From Bolinopsis microptera (lineage: Eukaryota; Ctenophora; Tentaculata; Lobata; Bolinopsidae): a stretch of 64,000 bases of DNA. Positions 49,976-62,700 of this stretch are shown piece after piece. The notes below the pieces were generated by a model. It made no database searches, was not told where the DNA came from, and saw nothing but the letters and a program-made list of their open reading frames with translations. A program made the translations under genes and the position numbers. Position 1 is the stretch's first letter; every line of letters starts with the position of its first letter. The stretch is taken from NCBI RefSeq assembly GCF_026151205.1, contig NC_087081.1, positions 9,983,113 to 10,047,112 of the forward strand, read 5' to 3'.

Positions 49976-50914
49976 TCTATAATGCTCCGTCGTTAGGCCA
50001 GCTTTGTTTTTAATCAATCGTCTGGACTTTTAGAAGTTTCTCACAAATTTAATATCCGTGGGAGTATGTTATTTTTTAATCGTGTTTTGCCGTTTCTTCT
50101 ATTTTCAAGAATCACAGTGATATTTGACATTCGATTGGATATTGAAATTAGTTTGTAACAATTCTCCGTCGAGAGGTCCGAGTTTGTACCGCGGAAGTAA
50201 CGATCATATTAAAGCACCCCTCCCAGTCTGGTAGAGTCACCCCATTTTAGTGGTTTGTTTGTAACCGTGGTAACCGTGAGGATACAGGTTGCTCCTCCAG
50301 GAAGTGTAGCTTTGTAGACTATACCTGATTTTGTCAACAGCTGTCAGTTCTGTATTGTGAATTGTTATACGCTACTGCCATTATTGGTCACCGCAGTTAA
50401 CCACAGTTAACCAAAACAATTTGTTTGTTTATGTTGGGGAATTGTTCCCGCTAACTATTAAGATGTGTGTACGTTAATAGTGAACGTTATATATTATTAC
50501 TTTCTACACTTCTTTATCATGTTTATTGTAACAAATAATTCGAGGGACCGATGTCACACAGTCGATATATTTCAATGTTGCTATGGGCCGGTGGGATGGA
50601 AAGTACCCATGTTCATCGCAGTCCGGTAGTTCCACTGCAATATAACATATTATTGTTTCGTCAGCGTTAGCAGTCAGGCCTTGTTTGTGTTTTAGATTTA
50701 ATTATGTACAGATTACCAGTAATAACTCTAATTTTCGGGTGACTTCCGTTCTGAACGATTCAATGGAGTGTTTCTTATTGGAGCTGATCCAACTTACTCT
50801 CGCTTTAGTTCCTTTTGTTTCGCATTGATATAGTAGAACCATACAATAGGTATATAACATTATATAGCTGTCTCAATACATCTTAGTTAACCTACACTTC
50901 CGTCATTTTAAATA
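49976..50914. other. No gene seen
   Basis: Unique intergenic DNA without a supported feature. GTAACCGTGGTAACC at 50262-50276 is a near match to the palindromic core of nearby arrays. Confidence 0.4.
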
Positions 50915-51682
50915 CAGGGTGGGCCAAAAGTCAGTACCCATACGTTGGCCTTTATAGCTCAGTCATTGAGTGCCCAATTTAAATACTTCTTTCTGGTATG
51001 ACTTAGTACCACCACTGGTTCGAGGAATTTGTTAACTCGAAAAATATTCGTGTTCATTTTTTTCAAATAGAGGTTCATTTTCACATTTATTTGATAGTTT
51101 GGATAGTCGGATCGAGCTAAATTTTATTTAATTGTGTTTGGTCATTCGAATTACGTTTGTCCTGAAAGAATTAGAACTGTAGCTTCTCAGATGACCGAGA
51201 TATGAAGCATAACGAGTTTATTCATTACGTGTGATCAGGTGATTGGTTTACCTAATCACGTGATAAGGTGACCCCGTTAACTACCCCGTTAAACATTATG
51301 GGAACTGGTTAAGGGTGCCCAATTAAGGTGTCGTGTCACGGTGTCAAATAATCACCCAGTCAATTTTGTTAACGAGATACAGAAATCGCTTGTTAACTTC
51401 GTCATTTCTAATCCGTTTTGCCTCATGTTTTCAGATCATATGCAACATTTGATAATCTACCGTCTCTGAAAAAATTAGGCGTTCAGCATGTTCAGAGAAA
51501 ACAATAAAGGTGTTTTAATATTGAATGGGCGTGGTCTAAAATATTCGAATTTTCAAATTTTGACGACCGAATCCTCGAACCAGTAAGTACAGTATGCCAT
51601 CTGCAAAGCAACACCTCTCAAATATAAAACACGGCGGAGCTATTAAGGCCAACGTATGGGTACTGACTTTTGGCCCACCCTG
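50915..51682. mobile_element. Mariner-type MITE with perfect ~37-bp TIRs and TA target
   Basis: 768 bp starting CAGGGTGGGCCAAAAGTCAG and ending with its complement CTGACTTTTGGCCCACCCTG. TIR identity extends about 37 bp. TA lies on both outer sides (50913-50914 and 51683-51684), the standard Tc1/mariner target duplication. No transposase frame is inside, so it is non-autonomous and would need a transposase in trans. Confidence 0.88.
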
Positions 51683-51684
51683 TA

Positions 51685-53280
51685 CAATTTATTGGTATTC
51701 TCTGCGAATATGGTCTCTGCGTGTATGATCTAACTATTACTAAAACACGCACATTGAATATCAGGTTATGACGTCATAGCCGCTATTATGACGTCATAGC
51801 AGGTTATGACGAGACGTTAAGTTAGCGTGAATGATTGTTCGTGAGGAATAATTTGTCAGCAAGTTTAAACTTGGAGCATGTGGTTTTGAAAAATAGTGAC
51901 TTGAATGTTTTATGCTTCTTTAAATATGGTTTTTGTTTGTGTTCATTGTAAGAGTTCTGTGTAAGAATCGTGAGATATTTTAAGCCCGGATCTCTGACTC
52001 TTCAAGTTGACTTGAATGAATTTGACTTTATATAGTCTGAACTTGTAGCTTTTGTTTCTGAAAATAAGCGCGGTGACTATATGCTTTTTTCCATATAGTT
52101 TTTGTTTGCTTCATAATAAGAGTTGTCAGATATTTTAAGTCTGATCTTCAATAGAATCTCAAAGTTCACTCGGATATATCCAACATTATATAACCACAGT
52201 ATGCTATGTCCGTAGCTTGGTTAATAAAGTTGCACATTAGTTCGTCTATTTTTGCTTCATTTTCTTGAGCAATTAACATCTTCCTTGCAATACAATCCTA
52301 ATAAATATAAGTTATTAGCCTCAATATACATACACTATGAAGATATACCGTATCAGGGATCTCATTACAAGGAGCAAGCCAATACAAATATGCATAGGTC
52401 CTATTTGAAAGCTCCGAAACTTACAGAAATTGCAATTCCCTTGTCCAATACCTTAGAACCGCTGTATCACATTATAAAACACAAGTCATGTTTATAAAAA
52501 TGATGACTTGTATAAATCTGTCCCTCCTGATCCAGGTAATCTCTGAAAATAGCCCCCTGTAAATGTAGAGCCCTACAATAGGACATGTACGTTAGTAATG
52601 AGGAAAACAAATGTAATGAAGCGACCATGTGTTCCAGTGTACAGGCTAGATATTAGAGTTATAGAGCAACATTTTGCATTGGCATAGTCCCTAGCTTTAT
52701 ACCTTGTTCTCAACGTTGTTAGAGATCCTAGCTTCGTAGTTTAAGTGTCGTGATCAACTTTGTTTCTGTGTCCCTGCAAGTCAGCTGATCCAGGTACACT
52801 AGCCGTCCAACTATTAACCGCCCCACAATTATCCCGTACCTCACTAATGAGAAGACCAGATGTGATGAGGACAACACAACACACTAGTTCCTGTATAATG
52901 ATATTACTCGGTACGGCTGCTATCAAATTACTCACATTGTACCATCTGTTGTCTAACAATGTAATGGTCAACTTGGAGTAGGGGCAAGTGTGTGGGTAAT
53001 AGTGGTGTAGGAGCTGCGTGGGTGATAATATTGTAGTGGGTAATCTTGAAGGTGTTTAGTAAATGCGAAGATTTTATCTGAATTGTGGTGTTTTTATCCT
53101 AACATACTACATCCTTGTAGTTGTTTAGTTTAGTATCATCATATTGCAGTTGTTTAGTAGCCTCAGCTTGCAGTTGTTTAGTATTTTGAGTCTTGTGACT
53201 TATTGAGTGTGTGTTATAATGGGGGGCTGTTGTTTAGCTCCACGTGTGGTCCGAGTATAGTCGTACACTGACTGTTAGGG
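51685..53280. other. Intergenic; no gene supported
   Basis: Frames at 52252-52497 (plus) and 52741-52971 (minus) have no family signature. Short TTGCAGTTGTTTAGTA repeats at about 53113-53185. Confidence 0.4.
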
Positions 53281-53636
53281 GTTACTAGCTGGTTACTAGC
53301 TGGTTACTAGCTGACTACTAGCTGGTTACTAGCTGGTTACTAGCTGGTTACTAGCTGGTTACTAGCTGGTTACCAGCTGGTTACTAGCTGGTTACTAGCT
53401 GACTACTAGCTGGTTACTAGCTGGTTACTAGCTGGTTACTAGCTGGTTACTAGCTGGTTACTAGCTGGTTACCAGCTGGTTACTAGCTGGTTACTAGCTG
53501 ACTACTAGCTGGTTACTAGCTGGTTACTAGCTGGTTACTAGCTGGTTACTAGCTGGTTACTAGCTGGTTACCCTCTGGTTACTATCTCGTTACTAGCTGG
53601 TTACTAGTTGGTTACTATCTGGTTACTAGCTGGTTC
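53281..53636. repeat. 11-bp GCTGGTTACTA minisatellite
   Basis: About 32 copies, with a higher-order pattern of GACTACTAGCT and GGTTACCAGCT variants about every 120 bp. The distal 40 bp (53591-53630) are copied at 54341-54380. Confidence 0.92.
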
Positions 53637-53841
53637 CTGTAATTGAATGTACACTAATAACATGGATCTACATCTTCTTTGTGTGTGTTAACGCTTAACC
53701 TATTAGGGGGCTGGCGGGTAGTACCCACACGGGGTCCGTCTATTTTAGACTGCTGATGTAATTGTATGGTGTAACGTTTTTATTTTACGTGGATATCGTT
53801 TAAGTTTGAAATTATTGTACTGGTTGTGTTAGTCATAGTGA

Positions 53842-54113
53842 GATGTACCTTTTTGATGTACCTTTTTGATGTACCTTTTTGATGTACCTTTTTGATGTAC
53901 CTTTTTGATGTACCTTTTTGATGTACCTTTTTGATGTACCTTTTTGATGTACCTTTTTGATGTACCTTTTTGATGTACCTTTTTGATGTACCTTTTTGAT
54001 GTACCTTTTTGATGTACCTTTTTGATGTACCTTTTTGATGTACCTTTTTGATGTACCTTTTTGATGTACCTTTTTGATGTACCTTTTTGATGTACCTTTT
54101 TGATGTACCTTTT
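53842..54113. repeat. 13-bp GATGTACCTTTTT minisatellite
   Basis: About 21 near-identical copies. No coding content. Confidence 0.95.
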
Positions 54114-54316
54114 GTGTTTAATTTTGCGATCGCTATAAGTGTCCAGGGGCCAACCTTTTGATCACCCCTTCACATCTTCACCTAGCTGAAGACGATTTAC
54201 ACATGTATTTTGAAAGCTCCTGCTAAAACAAACTTTTCTTATCTCTTATATGTTTTAAAACAAATCCCCCTCCAAACCTTTTGATAGATCATTATATTGG
54301 GGGCATTATATTTAAC

Positions 54317-54399
54317 TCTTCACTGGTACCACGAGTTGGTTACTAGCTGGTTACTAGTTGGTTACTATCTGGTTACTAGCTCTTCACTGGTACCACGAG
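54317..54399. repeat. Short array copy bracketed by a 19-bp perfect direct repeat
   Basis: TCTTCACTGGTACCACGAG occurs at 54317-54335 and 54381-54399. The 45 bp between are GGTTACTAGCT-type units whose last 40 bp are identical to 53591-53630, about 750 bp away. Confidence 0.85.
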
Positions 54400-54752
54400 C
54401 TGTTATAAGAGTCTTATTCTTAAGATTTAGCACAAATTCGATGTGGTCTTTTACGACCTTTGAGTATTTAAGATCATCAGTCAACTGATCAGTCATCAGA
54501 AAAGTCTTTTATCATTTGCTCATTCCCTCACGAGGGCACAGCTGCTGCTCTCTGTTTCACAGTTCATCATGTTGTTGAATTGAATTGTCTGTACATTGTA
54601 CGAATAGTCTGCACATAAGAACTCTCTAACTGTAATGACACACTTACAGAACTGAACAGTTACACACTCACTGTCACACGGTTCATTTCCCTCACCGTTA
54701 TTATTCGGGTACAACAACCTTCTTAGTCCAGAGGTCCCAGAGTCCTTCTAGT
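54400..54752. other. No gene supported
   Basis: A Cys-containing minus frame at 54520-54717 has no signal peptide or family signature and is not annotated as a gene. Confidence 0.35.
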
Positions 54753-54841
54753 TCATAGTTTGTAAACTGCCAGGTATCGGGGACTAAACACTCTATAAAT
54801 AGAGTTTTTAGTCCCCGCGATACCCATGGCAGTCAAACTAG
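54753..54841. other. Long imperfect hairpin (~38-nt arms)
   Basis: The 5' arm contains CTGCCAGGTATCGGGGACTA (54768 onward). The 3' arm contains TAGTCCCCGCGATACCC then ATGGCAG. Small bulges separate paired blocks, and the loop near 54795 is only a few nt (TATAAAT). Outside, AGTTTGTAAACTGCC pairs with GGCAGTCAAACT. It could be a pre-miRNA-like hairpin or a very small foldback element. Confidence 0.5.
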
Positions 54842-55547
54842 CAGTTCTGAAAATCTGATTAAATGGCATTACCTTTTATGGTAGTGTTACTATGGTAACA
54901 CCATGTCATATAAGGTAATATTAACAATCTGAGATCATGGCTATTGTGACATTCCGGTATTACCTTCGTTTTAGTTTATCGTTATTTCAGCTTGTTATTA
55001 TTTTATTACACTGCCAATTTGTGTGATAAGACGTACTACTTTACATTTCTTTGCTCAAAAGACGACCGATTATTATCATAATCACAATGAACTCTCAAAG
55101 ATTAAGTTTGAAATCGACTAAATCTTGATTCTCCATCTCATAGTTTGACAAACACGTTTTTATGATAACTATGATTTATCTACCACATACGTTTTTTTAT
55201 GACATTCCTGAGTTTTACCGTTAATTTCAGTTGAAAACCTTTTTAGAGCTACTTGCTCACAAAAGTTCGTGTTTTTTTTAAATCGACTAAATCTTGATTC
55301 TCCGCCTAAACTTTCAGATAAGCAGGCAACTTTTTTGTAATTTAACTCCATGGATATTATTCTATTTTACAAGTTTATTTTTCAATTTCAATAAAATATT
55401 TACCAACAATCCTTTTGTTTGATTAAAGAAATCATCACATTCTGATGAAACACCTCTACCAAGTACCAAGTACAATAAAGGTCATTCAAACAATGTATAC
55501 ATTCAACCACAAGTTTATTTGATCCCGTTTTACCATGGCAACAGTAC
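54842..55547. other. Intergenic; partial direct repeat
   Basis: AAATCGACTAAATCTTGATTC occurs twice in part (55110-55130 and 55279-55299) within a diverged duplication of about 170 bp that also shares TACGTTTTTTTATGAC-like context. GTTACTATGGTAAC occurs singly at 54885-54898. Confidence 0.4.
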
Positions 55548-55790
55548 GTTGTGGTAACCATGGTAACATGTTGTGGTAACCATGGTAACATGTTGTGGTA
55601 ACCATGGTAACATGTTGTGGTAACCATGGTAACATGTTGTGGTAACCATGGTAACATGTTGTGGTAACCATGGTAACATGTTGTGGTAACCATGGTAACA
55701 TGTTGTGGTAACCATGATAACATGTTGTGGTAACCATGGTAACATGTTGTGGTAACCATGGTAACATGTTGTGGTAACCATGGTAACCAC
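55548..55790. repeat. 22-bp minisatellite containing GTAACCATGGTAAC
   Basis: Eleven copies of a 22-bp unit (GTGGTAACCATGGTAACATG plus TT). The flanks are near-duplicates: ACAAGTTTATTTGATCCCGT (from about 55510) on one side and ACAAGTTTCCTGATCCCGT (from about 55800) on the other. Confidence 0.92.
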
Positions 55791-55799
55791 GTCTATTTG

Positions 55800-56615
55800 A
55801 CAAGTTTCCTGATCCCGTCTCACCCAGATGCTGCAAAATGACCTAAGATAATGTTGTCCTACCAGTACAGTTCAGATCAGATATCCTCCGTACCTTCACC
55901 CCGCATACCAGACAAATACGCGTAAGTTGTTTAGAAATTGTCCCCCCCCCCCCTCAGGTCCCGGCCCCCTCCCTCTCAGGAGCGGAATAAGTGAGGATGC
56001 ACTTTTCAGTAGTATCCAGTATGAATATAATTATACTTAGTCAAACCAACCTACTGCTTAGATCATCATAGCAGGTACAGGTCTATTAGCAAATAATGGA
56101 TCCATTGTCACCCCGCTTGGTAGGGTTTCGATAATGGATGCTTGATAGGTGGCATTAAAGTTGAATCAACCAACATTAATGTGTTTGAATGGGTGGTTGC
56201 CGCGTACTCACCAAATACCGCTCATTATCGACCCACGAGTTACTCACGATCGAATAAATTGATTGAGATTTGCTTTCTCGAACCCTGAGGTGTGTGTTAT
56301 AAAGGTTTACAGGAATATTTACAGTTTAAATTACTGTTATTTATGTTGAAATATTTACAATTTCAGAGGGTACAGGTCACATGATAAAGTGATTACCAGT
56401 GATAACGGGTACGAGTCTGGCTCTGTTTCAAGGTGAGAATTTAATATGTTTCTTACAATTATCTGTAATTCTAAAATATCTTACTTCGTATCAAAGCGAT
56501 TGTGCTATCGTCTCCATTTACTTTATCGGACGTTATTTAACCGGACATTGCGTAAACGGACATAATTTTGGACGGACATTAAAATGAACGCTCGAACGCC
56601 ATCGTGATTCAAATA
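55800..56615. other. No gene seen
   Basis: Intergenic, with a C11 run near 55944. Frames here lack family features. Confidence 0.4.
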
Positions 56616-56722
56616 AAGTCCGATAACACATAAGTTGGATAACACATAAGTTGGATAACACATAAGTTGGATAACACATAAGTTGGATAACACATAAGTT
56701 GGATAACACATAAGTTGGATAA
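56616..56722. repeat. 16-bp GATAACACATAAGTTG minisatellite
   Basis: About six perfect units preceded by GGACG-containing tetranucleotide-like sequence (TTAACCGGACATTGCG, GTAAACGGACAT). Confidence 0.92.
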
Positions 56723-59266
56723 GGTACAGTGGCTTAACGTTACACCACTGATAAGGTAGGCTTGGGTACGATCCAGTGCTGGCCAGGTACCACGTGATTA
56801 TGGATTCGTCCGAGTGTTTGAGTGAGAATTACCACGTGATTATAACTGGATATCACGTGATCACAATACACACCTGCCGCACTAAACACATATGAAACTT
56901 TACCCTCTCTCCCCGTATTACCCCTCCTCCTCCTCAGTTGTTATTTACAGAGATCATGTCTTGTTGTTGGTAGTTTGCCAGTTACCAGCTCACATCCACA
57001 CAGTTAAAAAATCCCGTTAAAATTATGATTACTTTCACCCTCTGTCTCCTTTGTCTCCTCTTTGCTCTCTTCTTGCTATTACTTCTACTCCTTCTTACGC
57101 TGATCCATCTCATTATAACGTTTTTTATTGTTCTCTTTTAATACGAAGTTGTGTTGTCATTTTAAGTTGATAACCGTGTTACCTCAGCCATTTGAGAATG
57201 AATATTGAATATAATGCTAATTCATTATCATAAAAGTGTAATAATATTTATATTTATTATCTCATGCCTCGTACAATCTCTACTTCGTTCATAGCACTCA
57301 TGTTGTATTATAAGTATTATAAATAAGTTACAAATATATTGACTTCTAGTACACTTCCTGCAGATGACTTAAGAGAGTCCTATATTCATGCTGTAGCCAT
57401 GGTAACCATATATTTATGTTTAGGGCGGGTATCTGATTATTTAGTTTCGTAACGAACACACTAACACCGTATTAAAGTATTAAGTTTCTTCAACACTTGA
57501 ATAAAGTAACGCTGCTGCTTTTTATAAAGATTGTATTTGTACCTTTACTCACCGGTTAGTTTGTGGCGTAACGAAGGGCCCCGCTTGCCAGTTTCGCTTT
57601 CAGTCAGGCTCGTAGTGGTTCGAAATAACAGCACTTTTTTAAACGCACACATCATTAGGATCGTCCGTAATTCTGGTGATCATCACAGTCTTTTAAAAAA
57701 AGGGGGGGGGGGGGGGGGGGGGGGGGGCTACAAAGTCTTATATCAGTACACAATTATATTAACACTAGTGACAGTGTATAGTTACATAACAATACACTAC
57801 CCTCCAGGGCTAATATGTCACTTAATTCCAACTTCAGAGGATTTTAGATTTCACTGCCACCCACTTGCTAGCCACTTGCTAGCCACTTGCTCCCCTGCTA
57901 GAGTCATGTTCAGCGTGTACTTTGTAGTTCTCCTTTGGCTAATGGTTGATGTACAGTTTTGCACTTTGCAATCGTGATTTTGTCCTTCTTAAAACATCAA
58001 GGGGGCAAGCCGGCAAGATATTCGCAATCTTCTTCATGAAAAGTTCATAAACGTTGGTTTGTCGCACATTTGTCCTGACAATTCTAGTTTTGTTTTAATA
58101 AAGTTAACAATTATAGAATGTTTAGTTTTAATAAAGTTTCATTACGGGCAATATCCTAGTAGTAGCGAAGTGATTTACACTGTTAAAGTAGCCTGTAGCC
58201 TGTGCAAATTCTACTATACACACTAGTTTTACCACCTTGAGTAATAAGCTTGTCGTAGTATTGAGGTCGGGGGTCCCTCTTTTCGATATCATGATTTCGT
58301 TATTCGTCTCTTCTGAGCTTCTGAGGATTTAGGGATAAAATATTCTTAACATGCTTTTTTAATCATAATTCCACGTTCGTTTGATGAACTGGGATGTTTC
58401 AAAATTAGAATCTCTACTTTTCTACAGTATACACACATAAAAATAGAACACGTGACGGCTTTGTTGACCGTAAGTGTTTATTCACTGCCGAGTGAATAAA
58501 GAGTTTGTATATAAATAGATAAGATAGCTGTACTGTCAAAATTCTTTGTAACGACTTGTCATTCTAATATGGCTTATTGTAATACTTATTGTAATTGCAA
58601 TATTACCTATCATTACTGTATTGGTTTCCTGATTTTATTTATTTATAACTATTGATCCCAGTGCCGACTCTTTTATATATATACCTTGACAAAAGCAGTT
58701 ATTGCTAGCCGTGTGGTATGGCGATCTGCACCACTTTTATCCTCAATATTCAATATTTCATGAAGTAGTTTGTAGTTTGTCAGGCGTGTCATCCCCACAT
58801 AGCTTTATGATGCCGTAAAAGGAATAAACAACTAAGTGTGTGTGTCTAAAAGCAACGGTGCAAACTGTATAGCCAAAGAGGTATATTGTGTAACGATGTC
58901 GAATGCATACTAGCGGTGTACTAGAGATATTAATGAGGAAGTAAGAGGTTATGATACTTCGGAATTGTAAATGTCACTCTCGAGCAGGAAGTCACTGGTG
59001 CCTAGTTTTAACCTCCAAATACTGATAATAATTAATAACTACACTCATAACAATTAATTAAAATACTCTTAATAATAATGAATGATAACCAAACATGTGT
59101 TTCTACTTCTAGTAATGCACACACTATACACAAACTACACAGAGTATATCATAATCTAATATCTACAAATATCTAATCAGAGATATTGCTTGTGAGAAGT
59201 TGTTGCATATAATACTTTCCTCTCTGTCAACCTTACCTTTATGGCTTGATATCGCTTCACTTTTGT
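56723..59266. other. Gene-poor DNA with a ~29-nt G run
   Basis: No gene supported. A homopolymer G run lies at about 57699-57727 after an A run. The plus frame 57531-57977 passes through it (poly-Gly) and is not credible. Triplicated GCCACTTGCTA at about 57861-57890. A single GTAGCCATGGTAAC lies at 57393-57406. A distal promoter of the ankyrin gene could be here. Confidence 0.45.
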
Positions 59267-59406
59267 AGAGTGGTAGTTTAGTGTTAGTTTAGTGTTAGTT
59301 TAGTGTTAGTTTAGTGTTAGTTTAGTGTTAGTTTAGTGTTAGTTTAGTGTTAGTTTAGTGTTAGTTTAGTGTTAGTTTAGTGTTATTTTAGTGTTAGTTT
59401 AGTGTA
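59267..59406. repeat. 12-bp TAGTTTAGTGTT minisatellite
   Basis: About eleven copies, one with TTATTTTAGTG. It lies upstream of the first recognised ankyrin-gene exon. Confidence 0.93.
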
Positions 59407-59771
59407 GACTTTTAGCTTTTGAACGAGTATATCAGTTCGATACTCAATAAGCTAATAAAGAATAATTCTCTTCCTTTCTTCACTCATATTAGTTTTTGTG
59501 TTGAGTCTTCTCGTATATTCCTATGCTCAAGTTCTTCTAAGAACTCTTACCAAGACCGGAATAATTGTTCCTAAATAACATAATTCTTAAAAAACACACG
59601 AGCGTGATAATACATTTTTTTACTTACTTTATGTTCCAGGTTCCTATGTGTATTCAAATTAATAATATTATATAAATATATAAATAGAAAGGTCTCCCAA
59701 AATGAGCACAGTTTCATAGAATAAAACCATGGTTGGTGACCTGACGACCTCCTCCTTATCTTGATGTGCAG

Positions 59772-62700
59772 AAAGAAACTGGAAATTTATGTTCTCTGAG
59801 GAATTTGTGAGGCTAATCTCACCGATAAAATCTCAGAAAGCGAAGAGAAAAGTTAAATTTGACAGAAATAAAAGGTAAGTTAAACCTACAACTAACAGTC
59901 ACAACTAACAGTCACAACTAACAGTCACAACTAACAGTCACAACTAATAGTCACAACTTACAGTCACAACTAACAGTCACAACTAACAGTCACAACTAAC
60001 AGTCACAACTAACAGTCACAACTAACAGTCACAACTAACAGTCACAACTAACAGTCACAACTAACAGTCACAACTTACAGTCACAACTAACAGTCACAAC
60101 TAACAGTCACAACTTACAGTCACAACTAACAGTCACAACTAACAGTCACAACTAACAGTCACAACTAACAGTCACAACTAACAGTCACAACTTACAGTCA
60201 CAACTTACAGTCACAACTAACAGTCACAACTAACAGTCACAACTAACAGTCACAACTAACAGTCACAACTAACAGTCACAACTAACAGTCACAACTAACA
60301 GTCACAACTTACAGTCAAAACTTACAGTCACAACTTACAGTCACAACTTACAGTCACAACTAACAGTCACAACTAACAGTCACAACTAACAGTCACAACT
60401 AACAGTCACAACTTACAGTCACAACTTACAGTCACAACTAACAGTCACAACTAACAGTCACAACTTACAGTCACAACTAACAGTCACAACTAACAGTCAC
60501 AACTAACAGTCACAACTAACAGTCACAACTAACAGTCACAACTTACAGTCACAACTTACAGTCACAACTAACAGTCACAACTAACAGTCACAACTAACAG
60601 TCACAACTAACAGTCACAACTAACAGTCACAACTAACAGTCACAACTTACAGTCAAAACTTACAGTCACAACTTACAGTCAAAACTTACAGTCACAACTT
60701 ACAGTCACAACTTACAGTCACAACTTACAGTCACAACTAACAGTCACAACTAACAGTCACAACTAACAGTCACAACTAACAGTCACAACTTACAGTCACA
60801 ACTTACAGTCACAACTTACAGTCACAACTAACAGTCACAACTAACAGTCACAACTAACAGTCACAACTTACAGTCACAACTTACAGTCACAACTTACAGT
60901 CACAACTTACAGTCACAACTAACAGTCACAACTAACAGTCACAACTAACAGTCACAACTAACAGTCACAACTTACAGTCACAACTTACAGTCACAACTTA
61001 CAGTCACAACTTACAGTCACAACTTACAGTCACAACTTACAGTCACAACTTACAGTCAAAACTTACAGTCACAACTTACAGTCACAACTTACAGTCACAA
61101 CTTACAGTCACAACTTACAGTCACAACTTACAGTCACAACTAACAGTCACAACTAACAGTCACAACTTACAGTCACAACTTACAGTCACAACTAACAGTC
61201 ACAACTAACAGTCACAACTAACAGTCACAACTAACAGTCACAACTTACAGTCACAACTTACAGTCACAACTTACAGTCACAACTAACAGTCACAACTAAC
61301 AGTCACAACTTACAGTCAAAACTTACAGTCACAACTTACAGTCACAACTTACAGTCACAACTTACAGTCACAACTTACAGTCACAACTAACAGTCACAAC
61401 TTACAGTCACAACTTACAGTCACAACTTACAGTCACAACTTACAGTCACAACTTACAGTCACAACTTACAGTCACAACTTACAGTCACAACTTACAGTCA
61501 CAACTTACAACAACTAACTGCGCGACTAATATCCCTTCTCCCGCAGAGAAAGTGCAGCAAGTGCTGTCCCGGATCAGTGGCCCCAAGTAAGATCAGTAGC
61601 AGTGAGCGCTAGTCTTGATGATATCCCCGACCTCCCCGAGCACACTTCCATCCGAGACCTGGTAAGTGCTGGAAGATTAGTGTATTCTAGTGGTGTGGTG
61701 CAGCATATTTTTTGACACGTGACAGTGATTCTGGGGTTTGATTGATCAATAATGGAAGCTGATTGGTTAATCGCAGTCACTTATCAGAAAATATGCTTCA
61801 CATCCCCACGAGAGTCCCCACGTTAAGTATAATAGTACAGTGATGAGTTACTTGAATCAACAAGTCTTTTGGGAGCATGCAACAACTCAATAAGATTATT
61901 TGGGGTAACATATCGTTAGACCATGTAATATGAACCATTACCAGCAAACTATAGTCCAAGTACCACAGTACATACCTTATCATATATCACAACATACTCT
62001 AGCTCGAATATACTTAACCCATGAAATTGGAAACGGTATCGGTTGATCACTGAGAAAAACGGTGCACACTTTATCCGCCCCATTCCGATGATATTGTATA
62101 ATTTTATTTAGTTCTAATTTTTGTCGCACCTTGTCGCACCTTGTCGCATCTTGTCGCACCTTGAAATCTTGACTTTTTGGAAAGTTTGTCTAACAGTATT
62201 TGAAATGACGTTTACAATCCACATCCAGAGAAGTCCACTGCTAGAAGATGAGGAAACCCTGCTCAGTCCCATGACAACACTCTGTTACGATCCTCCTTTT
62301 GATAGGACCTTCAGAGAGGGGTTCAGGGAGGAGACATATGATGAGGAGTACACTAACAAACGATTCAGTGAGTTTAGTTACCAATAGTTACTATAGTTAC
62401 TATAGTTACTAGCTATAGTTACTATAGTTACCATAGTTACCATATTTACCATAGTTACCATAGTTACACTAACAGATGATTCAGTGAGTTTAAATTGCAT
62501 AGATGCGGAGTTCGTTGATTTTTGGCGTAGAGTTCGTGGAGTTCGTTCAAAATTTGGAGTTCGTTAGAGTTCGTTGGAGTTCGTTAGTCAATTTTTCAAA
62601 AAAAAACATGGAAAATGTAAGAAATTAGAAATCCAACTGTACGATCTTGGCAGGCGTTATCACGTACCAAACTATGCATACAGATAACTATAAACTGTAC

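Noticed and set aside
52252-52971. Frames of 73-81 codons on both strands
   Set aside because: No family features, no plausible splice context, composition like surrounding DNA.
54520-54717. Cys-containing minus frame as a secreted peptide or toxin
   Set aside because: No signal peptide and no regular cysteine framework.
55400-55836. Minus frames with HGYHNMLPW repeats
   Set aside because: The 22-bp array read in three frames.
57531-57977. 148-codon plus frame
   Set aside because: Crosses a poly-G run read as poly-Gly and has no recognisable domain.
59884-61512. CRISPR-like regular array
   Set aside because: 13-bp units without unique spacers in a eukaryotic intron.
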